Shown here piece by piece: positions 16,740-24,505 of a stretch of 64,000 nucleotides of DNA. The stretch's first letter is position 1, and every line of letters starts with the position of its first letter. This stretch comes from Ureibacillus thermophilus (GTDB lineage Bacteria > Bacillota > Bacilli > Bacillales_A > Planococcaceae): assembly GCF_042657185.1 (NCBI RefSeq), contig NZ_JBHSNN010000087.1; one strand, written 5' to 3'. A model generated the notes under the pieces. The model searched no databases and was not told the origin of the DNA. It saw only the letters and a list, made by a program, of their open reading frames with translations. The position numbers and the translations under genes are program-made.

Positions 16740-18734
16740 ATGAGTACAATCAATGCATTGCTTCAAATACTGTTTGTTTCAATTATTATCTTTTTTATTA
16801 GCGGAAGGCTTATTGGTTCCAACGTAAATTTATTTCGAAGAGTACTGTCTGTCATTATCAGTGTCTCATTCACTACCTTCGTTTTTTGGTATACGTATGT
16901 ACGGGAACATCCGCACTATGGAGACGAGGGTGGCGTCGTAAGTGTTGCTACCTTATTATGGATTGGCAGCATGCTATTGATTTCCATGCTGATTTATTTA
17001 TTTTTTGAGCTTTTTGACCCGATTGCGCTGGATGAAAACTCAGGGCGGTATTCAGAGAAAAAATCGATTTTTCGAAAAGCCATCAATTATTGGCGTTATC
17101 AAAAACGGTTGCGGGCGGTTGTTAAAGCAGCTGTTACGAATGGAATTACAAGAACCGTTAAATATGCCAGAAACCGGGATACAGACAGGCATCTCGCCAT
17201 TGCTTTAAGGGCCACCCTTGAAGAGAGCGGTGGTATTTTTATTAAATTTGGACAAGTCTTATCCACACGGAAAGAATTATTTTCACCAGTTTTTATTGAG
17301 GAATTAAAAAAGTTGCAGCAAAAAGTGTCTCCGATGCCAATAGAGGAAGTCCATAGGGTGTTAAAAGAAAATTATCCTCAAGGGATGGATGAGGTGTTTT
17401 CTTTTTTTGAAGAGAAACCGCTGGCTGCTGCTTCCATCGGTCAAGTGCATCGAGCAGTCTTAAAAAATACTCATGAAGAAGTGGTCGTCAAAATTTTGCG
17501 GCCCCAAGTAAAAACTATCATGCGCGAAGATTTAAATATATTATTGGATTTTGCTGATTGGATTACAGCCAAATCTCAATGGGCGGAAAGTTTGGGATTT
17601 AAAGCGTTGGCAGAAGGGTTTGCCAATTCCATGAAAGAGGAAACGGACTTTTCTATAGAAGCCCGCAATATGATTCAAATCCGAAATATATTGAAGCAAA
17701 GTAAATTGGGTGTAAAAATTCCAAAGGTTTATGAGGAATATAGCAATGAGAATATTTTAGTGATGGAATATGTAAAGGGTGTCAGCATTGCGGAATTAGA
17801 CAAATATGATGTTTCGGTATATATTGACAGGCATGAAGTGGCAAGAAAACTCATTGATTCCTATTTAGAACAAGCTATGGTTTCAGGAATATTTCATGCC
17901 GACCCGCACCCTGGAAATATTGCGGTAAATCCGGAAACAGGAGAGCTCATTCTACTTGATTTTGGGGCAGTTTGCCGGTTATCAGGACAGCAGTTGGAGG
18001 GGCTCAAACTATTTTTCATCGGCATTCAGCAGTCGGACCCTGCCATTTTATATGACGCCATTTCCTTATTAATCAAAAATAAAGATGAAATTGACCGGCA
18101 AGAATTAGAGCAAGCCATTGGACAAATTTTATTAAAAATTTCTTATGTGAATAAAGTTCCAACAGATGAAATCATATATTCAATTTTTACAGTGATTCGG
18201 GAATCGGGATTGCAATTTTATTCGCCGGTGAGTCTTGCATTGCGTGTGATTGTGACTTTAGATGGCACATTAAATTTAATTGATCCTAGCATCAATATTT
18301 TTGAAGAAGCAAAAGAATTCATGAATCAATTTCTGAAAGCTTCCATCAGAAAACCGATTCAAGAGCCGGTAGAAACAATGCAAAAAGTACAGGAAGAATT
18401 GGCGCTGTTAATCCCGAACTTGCGGAAAATTCCGAGACGGTTTGATCAATTCATACGGAAAATAGAAGATGGAAAAGTCATTTTGCATCATGACATTTTC
18501 TCGGATAAAACAAATGCTAAATTCGTTACGCAGTTGTTTTCAAAATTCGTTTTATTAATGGTGGGCATTACTTTTGGATTTATTTCCACAGCCCTTCTTG
18601 CTATATCCCAATTTATCGAAACAGCCTATGCCATTTATTTAAACACCGCTGCGTATCTCGGATTGTTTTTATGTGCGATTTTGCTTGTTCGTTTATCTAT
18701 TCAAGCCATTCGGGATATGAAGCGGAGAGATTAA
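16740..18734 (+). CDS. AarF/UbiB (ABC1) family protein kinase-like membrane protein
   Basis: 664 residues. Three N-terminal hydrophobic segments fall within residues 5-92, and two more lie at the C-terminus. Between them is the ABC1 atypical kinase domain with its signatures: IKFGQVLS (KxGQ, residues 169-172), AAASIGQVH in place of the Gly-rich loop, Lys251, MEYVKG, HADPHPGNI and LLDFGAV. The family supports quinone or isoprenoid lipid metabolism, probably as an ATPase. Here the extra N-terminal membrane domain is larger than in E. coli UbiB. Monocistronic with its own terminator. Confidence 0.9.
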   Translation: MSTINALLQILFVSIIIFFISGRLIGSNVNLFRRVLSVIISVSFTTFVFWYTYVREHPHYGDEGGVVSVATLLWIGSMLLISMLIYLFFELFDPIALDENSGRYSEKKSIFRKAINYWRYQKRLRAVVKAAVTNGITRTVKYARNRDTDRHLAIALRATLEESGGIFIKFGQVLSTRKELFSPVFIEELKKLQQKVSPMPIEEVHRVLKENYPQGMDEVFSFFEEKPLAAASIGQVHRAVLKNTHEEVVVKILRPQVKTIMREDLNILLDFADWITAKSQWAESLGFKALAEGFANSMKEETDFSIEARNMIQIRNILKQSKLGVKIPKVYEEYSNENILVMEYVKGVSIAELDKYDVSVYIDRHEVARKLIDSYLEQAMVSGIFHADPHPGNIAVNPETGELILLDFGAVCRLSGQQLEGLKLFFIGIQQSDPAILYDAISLLIKNKDEIDRQELEQAIGQILLKISYVNKVPTDEIIYSIFTVIRESGLQFYSPVSLALRVIVTLDGTLNLIDPSINIFEEAKEFMNQFLKASIRKPIQEPVETMQKVQEELALLIPNLRKIPRRFDQFIRKIEDGKVILHHDIFSDKTNAKFVTQLFSKFVLLMVGITFGFISTALLAISQFIETAYAIYLNTAAYLGLFLCAILLVRLSIQAIRDMKRRD

Positions 18735-18736
18735 AG

Positions 18737-18783
18737 AAAGCACTTTCCCCTTATTATAGAGGGAAGGTGCTTTTTTTTTTTTT
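18737..18783 (+). terminator. Terminator after aarF-like gene
   Basis: AGCAC/GTGCT and TTCCC/GGGAA arms around an AT-rich loop, followed by a run of more than ten T. Confidence 0.88.
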
Positions 18784-18853
18784 GATAGGGATTCCAATTA
18801 CAGAATGCCTGTCTTTTGTTATAATGGTTTGGAAGAAAGTGAGGAACGATGTA

Positions 18854-19735
18854 ATGAAACATCAACCACATATATTAGTGATTGACGGAATGGCTCTTTT
18901 ATTCCGTTCTTTTTATGCCACAAGCGTGATGGGCCATTATCAATATTTGCCGGATGGAAGACCTACAAATGGCGTGCAAGGATTTGCAAGGCATGTATTG
19001 ACTGCCCAATCCATTGTGAAGCCGAGTCATCTTGTCATTTGTTGGGATATGGGAACGCATACTTTCCGCAATGAGCTGTTTGACGGATATAAAGCCAATC
19101 GAACTAATCCCCCGGAAGAATTAATTCCGCAGTTTGACATGGCAATGGAAGTGGCTGAATGGATTGGCTGGAAAAATATTGGAGAAGCGGGAATGGAAGC
19201 GGATGATTGCATCGGCTCCATCGTCGAGAAATGGAAGGAAGAAGCGAATATCACGATCATCAGCGGAGATAAAGATTTATTGCAATTGTTGAATCCGGCG
19301 ACGGAAATTGCTTTTACGAAAAAAGGATATTCCGAGTATGATGTGTATACAATGGAACGGTTTAAAGAGGAATATGCCATCGACCCCCATCAATTTGTGG
19401 ACGTTAAGGCGTTCATGGGCGATGCAAGCGACGGATATCCTGGGGTGAAAGGCATCGGACCAAAAACAGCGCTGCAGCTCATTCAAAAATATGGTTCTGT
19501 TGATGGAGTACTGCGGCATTTAGATGAATTAAAACCGAGCCAGCGAAACAAAATTGCGGAGAATATGGAAATGTTAAAAGTGTCCTATCAATTAGCTTCC
19601 ATTCAACGAAATGTTGCAATCAATGCTACTTTAGAAGAATTCATTGTACCGACATACTCATCAGCCGCTTTCGAAGAGTTGGCAAAGAAAGGTTTCACGT
19701 CGATTGCGAAACATGCATATTCCTTATTTTCATAA
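18854..19735 (+). CDS. 5'-3' exonuclease, YpcP-like, block copy A
   Basis: 293 residues from the ATG at 18854; the longer upstream frame runs through the previous terminator and is not coding. A FEN-like PIN-domain nuclease: LVIDGMALLFRSFYA, EADDCIGSIVEKW and ISGDKDLLQLL carry metal-binding acidic residues, and DGYPGVKGIGPKTALQLI is the helix-hairpin-helix DNA-binding segment. It corresponds to a stand-alone version of the Pol I exonuclease domain. A second copy at 26269 is about 85% identical by eye, and promoter-region bases (TTCCAATTACAGA, then TATAAT) are also shared. Confidence 0.9.
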   Translation: MKHQPHILVIDGMALLFRSFYATSVMGHYQYLPDGRPTNGVQGFARHVLTAQSIVKPSHLVICWDMGTHTFRNELFDGYKANRTNPPEELIPQFDMAMEVAEWIGWKNIGEAGMEADDCIGSIVEKWKEEANITIISGDKDLLQLLNPATEIAFTKKGYSEYDVYTMERFKEEYAIDPHQFVDVKAFMGDASDGYPGVKGIGPKTALQLIQKYGSVDGVLRHLDELKPSQRNKIAENMEMLKVSYQLASIQRNVAINATLEEFIVPTYSSAAFEELAKKGFTSIAKHAYSLFS

Positions 19736-19804
19736 ATTATACAATGCTGTTTAGAAAGAAAACGAAGCGGCATTTTTTATGTTTTCAAATATAGGATTGG
19801 CAAA

Positions 19805-19946
19805 GGCAGTCCAAAAAGTTTAAAACTTTCAGGTCTGCCTCACCTCTAATAGTAAAATTATTTTAAAATCTTTGTTCCTGCGGTGGTCACATTAAACGCT
19901 TCTCCTCGTGCAAATGAATCGTCTCAAAATGGCTTTTCAAATGCCC
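19805..19946 (+). repeat. Hairpin-ended intergenic repeat, degenerate copy
   Basis: A worn copy of the element at 44322-44505 in the same orientation. It has the end hairpin GGCAG...CTGCC (19805-19839), the central CTGCGGTGGTCAC followed by an AACGC and CTCCTCGT stretch, and a weak terminal arm ending in GCCCC. Its last bases overlap the 3' end of the peptidase-like gene, supplying its final codons. Confidence 0.7.
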
Positions 19947-20464
19947 CATTCACTGTTCCTCGGCTCAATTTTTACGAAACTTAGCACCTTGTAGTTTTTT
20001 CCATATGGAACTTTTCGAATTTGGCTTTCTCGGTTGATTCCCCCATTATCATGAACGATTAAAAAAAGCTCCCCATCCAAAATTTCATACCCAATCAACG
20101 GAACCCAATGATATTTAAAAGTTGGCTTTGTTTTCCAGTGGAAAGTGAAGTATTTATCAAATTTTGCTGCAACGGGCCGGCCTTCATCAATTTGTTTCAA
20201 TGCTTGCTTTAAGGAGCATTTTTTTACAATATAGTCCGTCCCTAAATAGTGCTGCAAATTTTTTATGAGCTTCCAACGAAACAACCCGATTTTTGTAGTT
20301 CCTAAAAGTCTATAAAGGGTATTGACATCCTTGGCGATGTCTTGTCCAAATAAATACTTTAATATGACGTAGATTGTAGTTGGACCACAGGCGGAATTCC
20401 GGTAGGGCGGTTGAATTCCATCATCATATTGAGAAAAGCCTTGCAGCTGAATCAACTTTTTCAT
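19937..20464 (-). CDS. C39-like cysteine peptidase family protein, block copy A
   Basis: 175 residues from the ATG at 20464 (GGGTGA site; same length as copy B). A papain-like fold with candidate catalytic Cys26 in RNSACGPTT, His119 in KYHWVPLIGYE and Asp139 in VHDNGG, the pattern of stand-alone C39-like/BtrH-like domains. No signal peptide, so cytoplasmic. Whether it is a peptidase or an acyltransferase is unknown. It is divergent from the chemoreceptor next door, and this pairing is kept in copy B (27247-27774, about three quarters identical by eye). Confidence 0.75.
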   Translation of the reverse strand: MKKLIQLQGFSQYDDGIQPPYRNSACGPTTIYVILKYLFGQDIAKDVNTLYRLLGTTKIGLFRWKLIKNLQHYLGTDYIVKKCSLKQALKQIDEGRPVAAKFDKYFTFHWKTKPTFKYHWVPLIGYEILDGELFLIVHDNGGINRESQIRKVPYGKNYKVLSFVKIEPRNSEWGI

Positions 20465-20654
20465 AATAATCACCCATTCAATTTTATCAAATAATTGTAG
20501 AACATTGGCGTAGAATTAGTATAAAAATCCTATTTACACCAATAGGTTGAATAAGATTTAATATGGTGTAATATACTTAATTTTCAGAATATTTATTTCC
20601 GAGGAAATTTTTGTCGAAAATTTGCAATCACATATTCTTAGGGGAGGGAACGAT

Positions 20655-22124
20655 GTGATTCAAGTTAATTATGACACCCATAGAGTTCACAAAATTAATA
20701 TTGTTTTGACGATGATTTTAGTTTTTTTAATTTGTGGGCCTCATGTCATAGAAAAGGGGTTTCAAGGAAGCAAATTATATGTTTATGCAGGAGTTGTAAT
20801 CTTCCTAGTATCAATACTTATGTATTTTCTGCCCATTAACAAATATGTAAAGGGTTTATTAATTTCATTAATTCCGAGTATTATAATTATTACACTCTTT
20901 TTAATGGATGGTTTTACTTTAGGGAAACATTATATCATTATCCTTTCGATTGCAATGGTTACTCTCTATTTCAAAAAAGAGTTGATTTTGGCATTAGGCG
21001 CATTTTTGGACATCGCTTATCTTGGCATCTATTTCTTTTATCCTGAAAAATTGATAGGGACGAACAACAATTTTGTCGTGATCTTTTTTGTAATGAATGC
21101 TATGGTGATTTTGCTATACTTATTGACTCGATGGGGCAGACAGCTGCTTGAAGATGCCTATCAAAAAGAGTTTGAAGCAAATGAGCTTGTAAAGAAATTA
21201 AAAGAAACTTTCTCTTCCGTAGAATCGGCTACCGATCTATTGGACGAGTATCTTACAAAGTTTCGAGGTGAAATTGACAGCATTTATAAATCCAGCAAAG
21301 ATATTGTTCAATCAGCGGAACAAATGGGCTCTGGAATCCAAGGAGAAGCAAATAGCGTAATGATTATCAATGATTCGATGACCCAGTCAGTTGAAAGAAT
21401 GGATGAAATTGTTTCAGTCTCTGAAGAAATAATGAAAAAATCGGAAAATATGAACCAAAAAGTGCAGGAAGGCTGGAATAAAATTAATCAAGTAACAGAT
21501 TACATGGATTCGGTAGGAACGACAATCAGCAATACGAAAATTACGGTTTCTGATTTGCAAGAGAGCTTGGAGCAAGTGAACGCGCTCTTAGTTAGTATTC
21601 GAGATATTGCTGACCAGACAAATTTATTGGCGCTGAATGCGGCCATTGAATCAGCCCGAGCCGGAGAGCATGGCAAAGGCTTTGCCATTGTTGCCGAAGA
21701 GGTAAGAAAACTGGCAGAACAAAGCGCACAAATTACGAAAAATATTCAAATCGTTACAAAAGAGCTATTCAACAAATCGAAAGAAGCGCAGGAAAAATCA
21801 ACTCAGGGCGAGACAGCGATAACAGAGGGAAGAAGGCTCCTAAATGATATTGCTATCTTTTTTGATGAAATCAAAAATACTTATTCAGAAATCTATGAAG
21901 CATTAATCATGGAAAAGTCGGAAATTGAACGGGCCAAAGATAATTTCTTTGTTATTCAAAATCAAATCGAAAACGTTTCCGCTATTTCGCAGGAAAATGC
22001 CGCCGTTACAGAAGAAATTATATCCACTTTAGAAAATGAACATGAATTGATCGCTTCCATCAATCAATCCATTATTGAGATTAATGAATTAAGCAAAAAA
22101 TTGAGAGAAATGACAAAAAGCTGA
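20655..22124 (+). CDS. Methyl-accepting chemotaxis protein with membrane-embedded sensor, block copy A
   Basis: 489 residues from the GTG at 20655 (GAGGGA upstream; same length and alignment as copy B). Residues 10-180 hold about six membrane segments with short loops and no extracellular Cache or four-helix ligand domain, so sensing must occur in or at the membrane. A coiled-coil cytoplasmic domain follows, with the conserved hairpin tip around DQTNLLALNAAIESARAGE that contacts CheA/CheW. No HAMP domain is evident. Block copy B at 28012 is about 80% identical by eye. Confidence 0.9.
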   Translation: MIQVNYDTHRVHKINIVLTMILVFLICGPHVIEKGFQGSKLYVYAGVVIFLVSILMYFLPINKYVKGLLISLIPSIIIITLFLMDGFTLGKHYIIILSIAMVTLYFKKELILALGAFLDIAYLGIYFFYPEKLIGTNNNFVVIFFVMNAMVILLYLLTRWGRQLLEDAYQKEFEANELVKKLKETFSSVESATDLLDEYLTKFRGEIDSIYKSSKDIVQSAEQMGSGIQGEANSVMIINDSMTQSVERMDEIVSVSEEIMKKSENMNQKVQEGWNKINQVTDYMDSVGTTISNTKITVSDLQESLEQVNALLVSIRDIADQTNLLALNAAIESARAGEHGKGFAIVAEEVRKLAEQSAQITKNIQIVTKELFNKSKEAQEKSTQGETAITEGRRLLNDIAIFFDEIKNTYSEIYEALIMEKSEIERAKDNFFVIQNQIENVSAISQENAAVTEEIISTLENEHELIASINQSIIEINELSKKLREMTKS

Positions 22125-22130
22125 GAGAAA

Positions 22131-22313
22131 GGGGGCGTCTGAAAAGTCATTTCAAGACGCCCCCTTTGTGGCTGTCGCTAGAGTTTTTGCCGCAGAATTG
22201 CGACGAGGAGGCGCGTTTTGTGACCACCGCAGGGAAAGTTTTTAAGAGAATATTACTATTAAGAAGTAAGGCTGTTTCCGAAAGTGTTCGACTTTCTGGA
22301 CAGCCTCTTTTTT
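22131..22313 (-). repeat. Hairpin-ended intergenic repeat, full copy (inverted)
   Basis: About 183 bases. One end is the hairpin GGGGGCGTCT/AGACGCCCCC (22131-22140/22155-22164). The other is a 36-base hairpin starting GGCTGT and ending ACAGCC (22270-22305), followed by T7. Read on the minus strand it matches 44322-44505 over its whole length. It sits between convergent genes and probably terminates both. Confidence 0.85.
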
Positions 22314-22316
22314 GTT

Positions 22317-23489
22317 TTATGCTAGATTTCTTTTTTCATATTTCAACCCGCTTCCAAGGCAAAGGGCTCCAATGAAAATAACAAACGTAGCGCCCATGAG
22401 CGAGTAATGATGGCTGTTTGTGATTGCTGCAAGCACTCCGGCAATGCTGGGCCCAATCATTTGCCCCAATGCATAGCTGGCAGTTAAAAAGCCGAGAATG
22501 CGGTGGCTGTTGACTGGCAATATTTGTCTTCCAAGGGATGTGGCAATTGTCGTGATTCCCATAAAAGTTGCCCCAAATAGAAAGGCACTAGCGTAAAGGG
22601 ATAAAGCATTTTCCGAAAGAACTGGGAAAAATACTCCAATTCCTTGGAGAACCATAGCACAAATGAGTGCAAGAACATATCCTGCTTTTTTCGCAAAGGT
22701 AGACCAAAGGATGCAGGAAGGAATAGCAGCAAGTCCAGCAACAATCCAAACCGTGGCAGAATCATATAAAAAAGACTTTGATTCATCGGCAATGGCCACG
22801 ATAAAGGTGCCTGTAATGATATAGCCAAGCCCTTCCAATCCATAAGCGATGATGAGCCACTTAATCCAGCTGGATGGAGGATGTTGAAAAGATGGAGAAG
22901 TACTGCTGGATTCCGTCTTGGCAATTGTTTTTTGATCATTGACCCATAAAAGAATAAAAATGAATAGTGCCAGACATAAAAGGGCAAGACCGATCCAAGT
23001 TCCCTGCCATTCAAAGGCTTTATGCAATGGAGAAACAATGATGCCGCTTAAAGCAATGCCGACTCCAACACCGCTATAAAAAATTCCGGATAAATGGCTT
23101 TTGTCCCCTTTTGCTAAGACGTCCAGTACAATGCTTGATGCGAGGACGAAAATAAAGGCGCTCGCGACACCAGAGATAAACCGGATGATGTACCAAATGA
23201 AAATGTTGCTGGAAAGCCCCATCATGGCAGTAGTCAAAATACTGAAAAGAAGTGAGATTCGTAAGTATAATGTTTTTTTATTTTGCAAATCCATTTTCCC
23301 TGTAAGGACAGCGCCAACAAAATAGCCAAAATAATTGCTTGTTGCCAAAAATCCTGCAGTGGAACTTGAAAATTTTTCAGCTGATTGCATATAAGGCAAA
23401 ATAACCGTATAGGAAAATCGCCCAATTCCCATGGCAATGGCTAATGAAAATATACCCCCTAATAAAATCGTGAACAAATTTTTCTGCAA
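22317..23489 (-). CDS. MFS transporter, YbfB/YjiJ family
   Basis: 390 residues from TTG at 23489, chosen because GGGGGTGG lies just upstream; the longer in-frame extension to 23600 is polar and lacks a site. About 12 membrane segments. The N-terminus (SLAIAMGIGRFSYTVILPYM) is the hallmark of the YbfB/YjiJ branch of the major facilitator superfamily, with function unknown. It occupies the place in block A that the MMPL transporter and nitronate monooxygenase remnant hold in block B. The hairpin at 22270-22305 serves as terminator. Confidence 0.85.
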   Translation of the reverse strand: MQKNLFTILLGGIFSLAIAMGIGRFSYTVILPYMQSAEKFSSSTAGFLATSNYFGYFVGAVLTGKMDLQNKKTLYLRISLLFSILTTAMMGLSSNIFIWYIIRFISGVASAFIFVLASSIVLDVLAKGDKSHLSGIFYSGVGVGIALSGIIVSPLHKAFEWQGTWIGLALLCLALFIFILLWVNDQKTIAKTESSSTSPSFQHPPSSWIKWLIIAYGLEGLGYIITGTFIVAIADESKSFLYDSATVWIVAGLAAIPSCILWSTFAKKAGYVLALICAMVLQGIGVFFPVLSENALSLYASAFLFGATFMGITTIATSLGRQILPVNSHRILGFLTASYALGQMIGPSIAGVLAAITNSHHYSLMGATFVIFIGALCLGSGLKYEKRNLA

Positions 23490-23697
23490 AATTCCACCCC
23501 CTGCTATTAATCTACCAATTTTCGATAAATTAAGAAAATGAAAAATTTTATATGAACAAATGAAGGAATGCCAACTAGCTATGGCGAAAAAGTATTTCAA
23601 GATTTATCGAAAGAGTGAAAATTCTATCAATCTGGAAAATGTAAGAAATTACTTCATATAATGATTGAAAACGCTGATATTGGTGGGAGGATGACTG

Positions 23698-24108
23698 GTG
23701 GATAAAGTATGGTCTTATGGTTGGAAAATTCTTTGGGTCATTGGGCTTTTCATTTTATTGATCATCAGCTTTGATTTGAAACAGCAAATTGAAGAGAGCA
23801 TCAACTATCGGATAGAAGGATATTTTTGGTACATTTTTTTCATTCGTTTTTTATTGGGGATTTATTTATCTTTCATTTGCATTAAGCAATGGAAAATCCA
23901 TTTCAACTATCCAATGTTGATTGGCGCATTTCTTCCATGCTTAATTATATCGCTCGTACTGCCTGTATCATCCATAACAACGGGTGCGGTGCTCTTTGGA
24001 AATTGGATTGCGAAAGTTCACTCGACTGGCTTAACGGAAATAGCAGCGGGGGTTACATTAATGCTTGGCATATTTCATGGAACAAAAAAAGAAAACAATT
24101 GGTTATGA
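23698..24108 (+). CDS. Small four-TM membrane protein, block copy A
   Basis: 136 residues, start GTG at 23698 with GGGAGG seven bases upstream. Four hydrophobic segments (about 10-26, 42-62, 72-92, 112-130) and short charged loops. No family recognised. A paralogue at 33121 (138 residues, about 60% identical by eye) closes block B, and the upstream bases TTCATATAATGAT are shared by both, so the promoter was duplicated too. Repeat R1 begins directly after the stop. Confidence 0.75.
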   Translation: MDKVWSYGWKILWVIGLFILLIISFDLKQQIEESINYRIEGYFWYIFFIRFLLGIYLSFICIKQWKIHFNYPMLIGAFLPCLIISLVLPVSSITTGAVLFGNWIAKVHSTGLTEIAAGVTLMLGIFHGTKKENNWL

Positions 24109-24114
24109 AATGAA

Positions 24115-24180
24115 GAGGCTGGGACATAAACAAAAAATTAAAGGGGTAGTTGAAAGGGTTTTGATAAATATTTGATATAA
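24115..24180 (+). repeat. Dispersed repeat R1, copy 2
   Basis: Begins GAGGCTGGGACATAAAC. Nearly identical to the reverse complement of bases 1-65, with about four or five differences. Again it starts within a few bases of a stop codon. Its first 12 bases are the same as the IS terminal inverted repeat at 24330. Confidence 0.8.
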
Positions 24181-24324
24181 CTAAAAATTGATTGAAGTGA
24201 CGGGGCGACTCCTGCGACGAGCCCTCTCGAGACACCGCAGGAGCGAAGCAATGAGCTCCGAGGAGGCTCGAGCCGGGCCCGCGGAAAGCGTCCCCGGAAC
24301 GGAAATCAATTTTAATAACATATC
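24174..24324 (+). repeat. GC-rich palindromic intergenic repeat R2
   Basis: A GC-rich island in AT-rich surroundings, bounded by imperfect inverted arms (GATATAACTAAAAATTGATT and AATCAATTTTAATAACATATC read in opposite directions). Inside, CTCCTGCG (24209-24216) pairs with CGCAGGAG (24236-24243). The CCTGCG, GCAGGAGCGAAG and CCCGCGGAAAGCGT segments resemble a dispersed non-coding repeat familiar from Bacillaceae genomes. Small ORFs on both strands here are artefacts. Confidence 0.7.
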
Positions 24325-24360
24325 AAAAAGAGGCTGGGACAAAACCCCCTCTAAAATGGA

Positions 24361-24405
24361 AACAGCCCATGAAATTTTGGAATGAAATTTCATGGGCTGT
24401 TTTTC
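24361..24405 (+). terminator. Hairpin inside the IS, upstream of the transposase
   Basis: AACAGCCCATGAAATTT pairs with AAATTTCATGGGCTGTT around a seven-base loop and is followed by T-rich sequence. It probably blocks read-through from outside into the transposase gene. Confidence 0.7.
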
Positions 24406-24441
24406 ATTTTTTCAATAAAAAATAAGGACCTCTTCTGTTAA

Positions 24442-24495
24442 NNNNNNNNNNNNNNNNNNNNNNNNNNNNNNNNNNNNNNNNNNNNNNNNNNNNNN
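24442..24495. other. Assembly gap of 54 N
   Basis: Unsequenced stretch inside the IS, just before the transposase start. It is flanked by inverted bases (ATAAGGACC on the left, GGTCCTTAT on the right), so a strong hairpin may have stopped sequencing or assembly. Confidence 0.95.
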
Positions 24496-24505
24496 AAGGG
24501 TCCTT

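Noticed and set aside
18671..18853. N-terminal extension of exonuclease copy A
   Set aside because: It overlaps the aarF-like gene and runs through its terminator. Copy B starts at the position equivalent to 18854.
20541..20640. SigD-type promoter before the chemoreceptors
   Set aside because: No convincing TAAA...GCCGATAT pair is seen in either copy; a SigA-like -10 box is the better reading.
23489..23600. 37-residue N-terminal extension of the MFS transporter
   Set aside because: No binding site, and the family begins right at the TTG-preceded QKNLFTILLGG; GGGGGTGG supports 23489.
24181..24393. Small ORFs on both strands in the GC-rich island
   Set aside because: They lie across palindromic repeat R2 and the IS end, have no binding sites, and are mirror images of each other.
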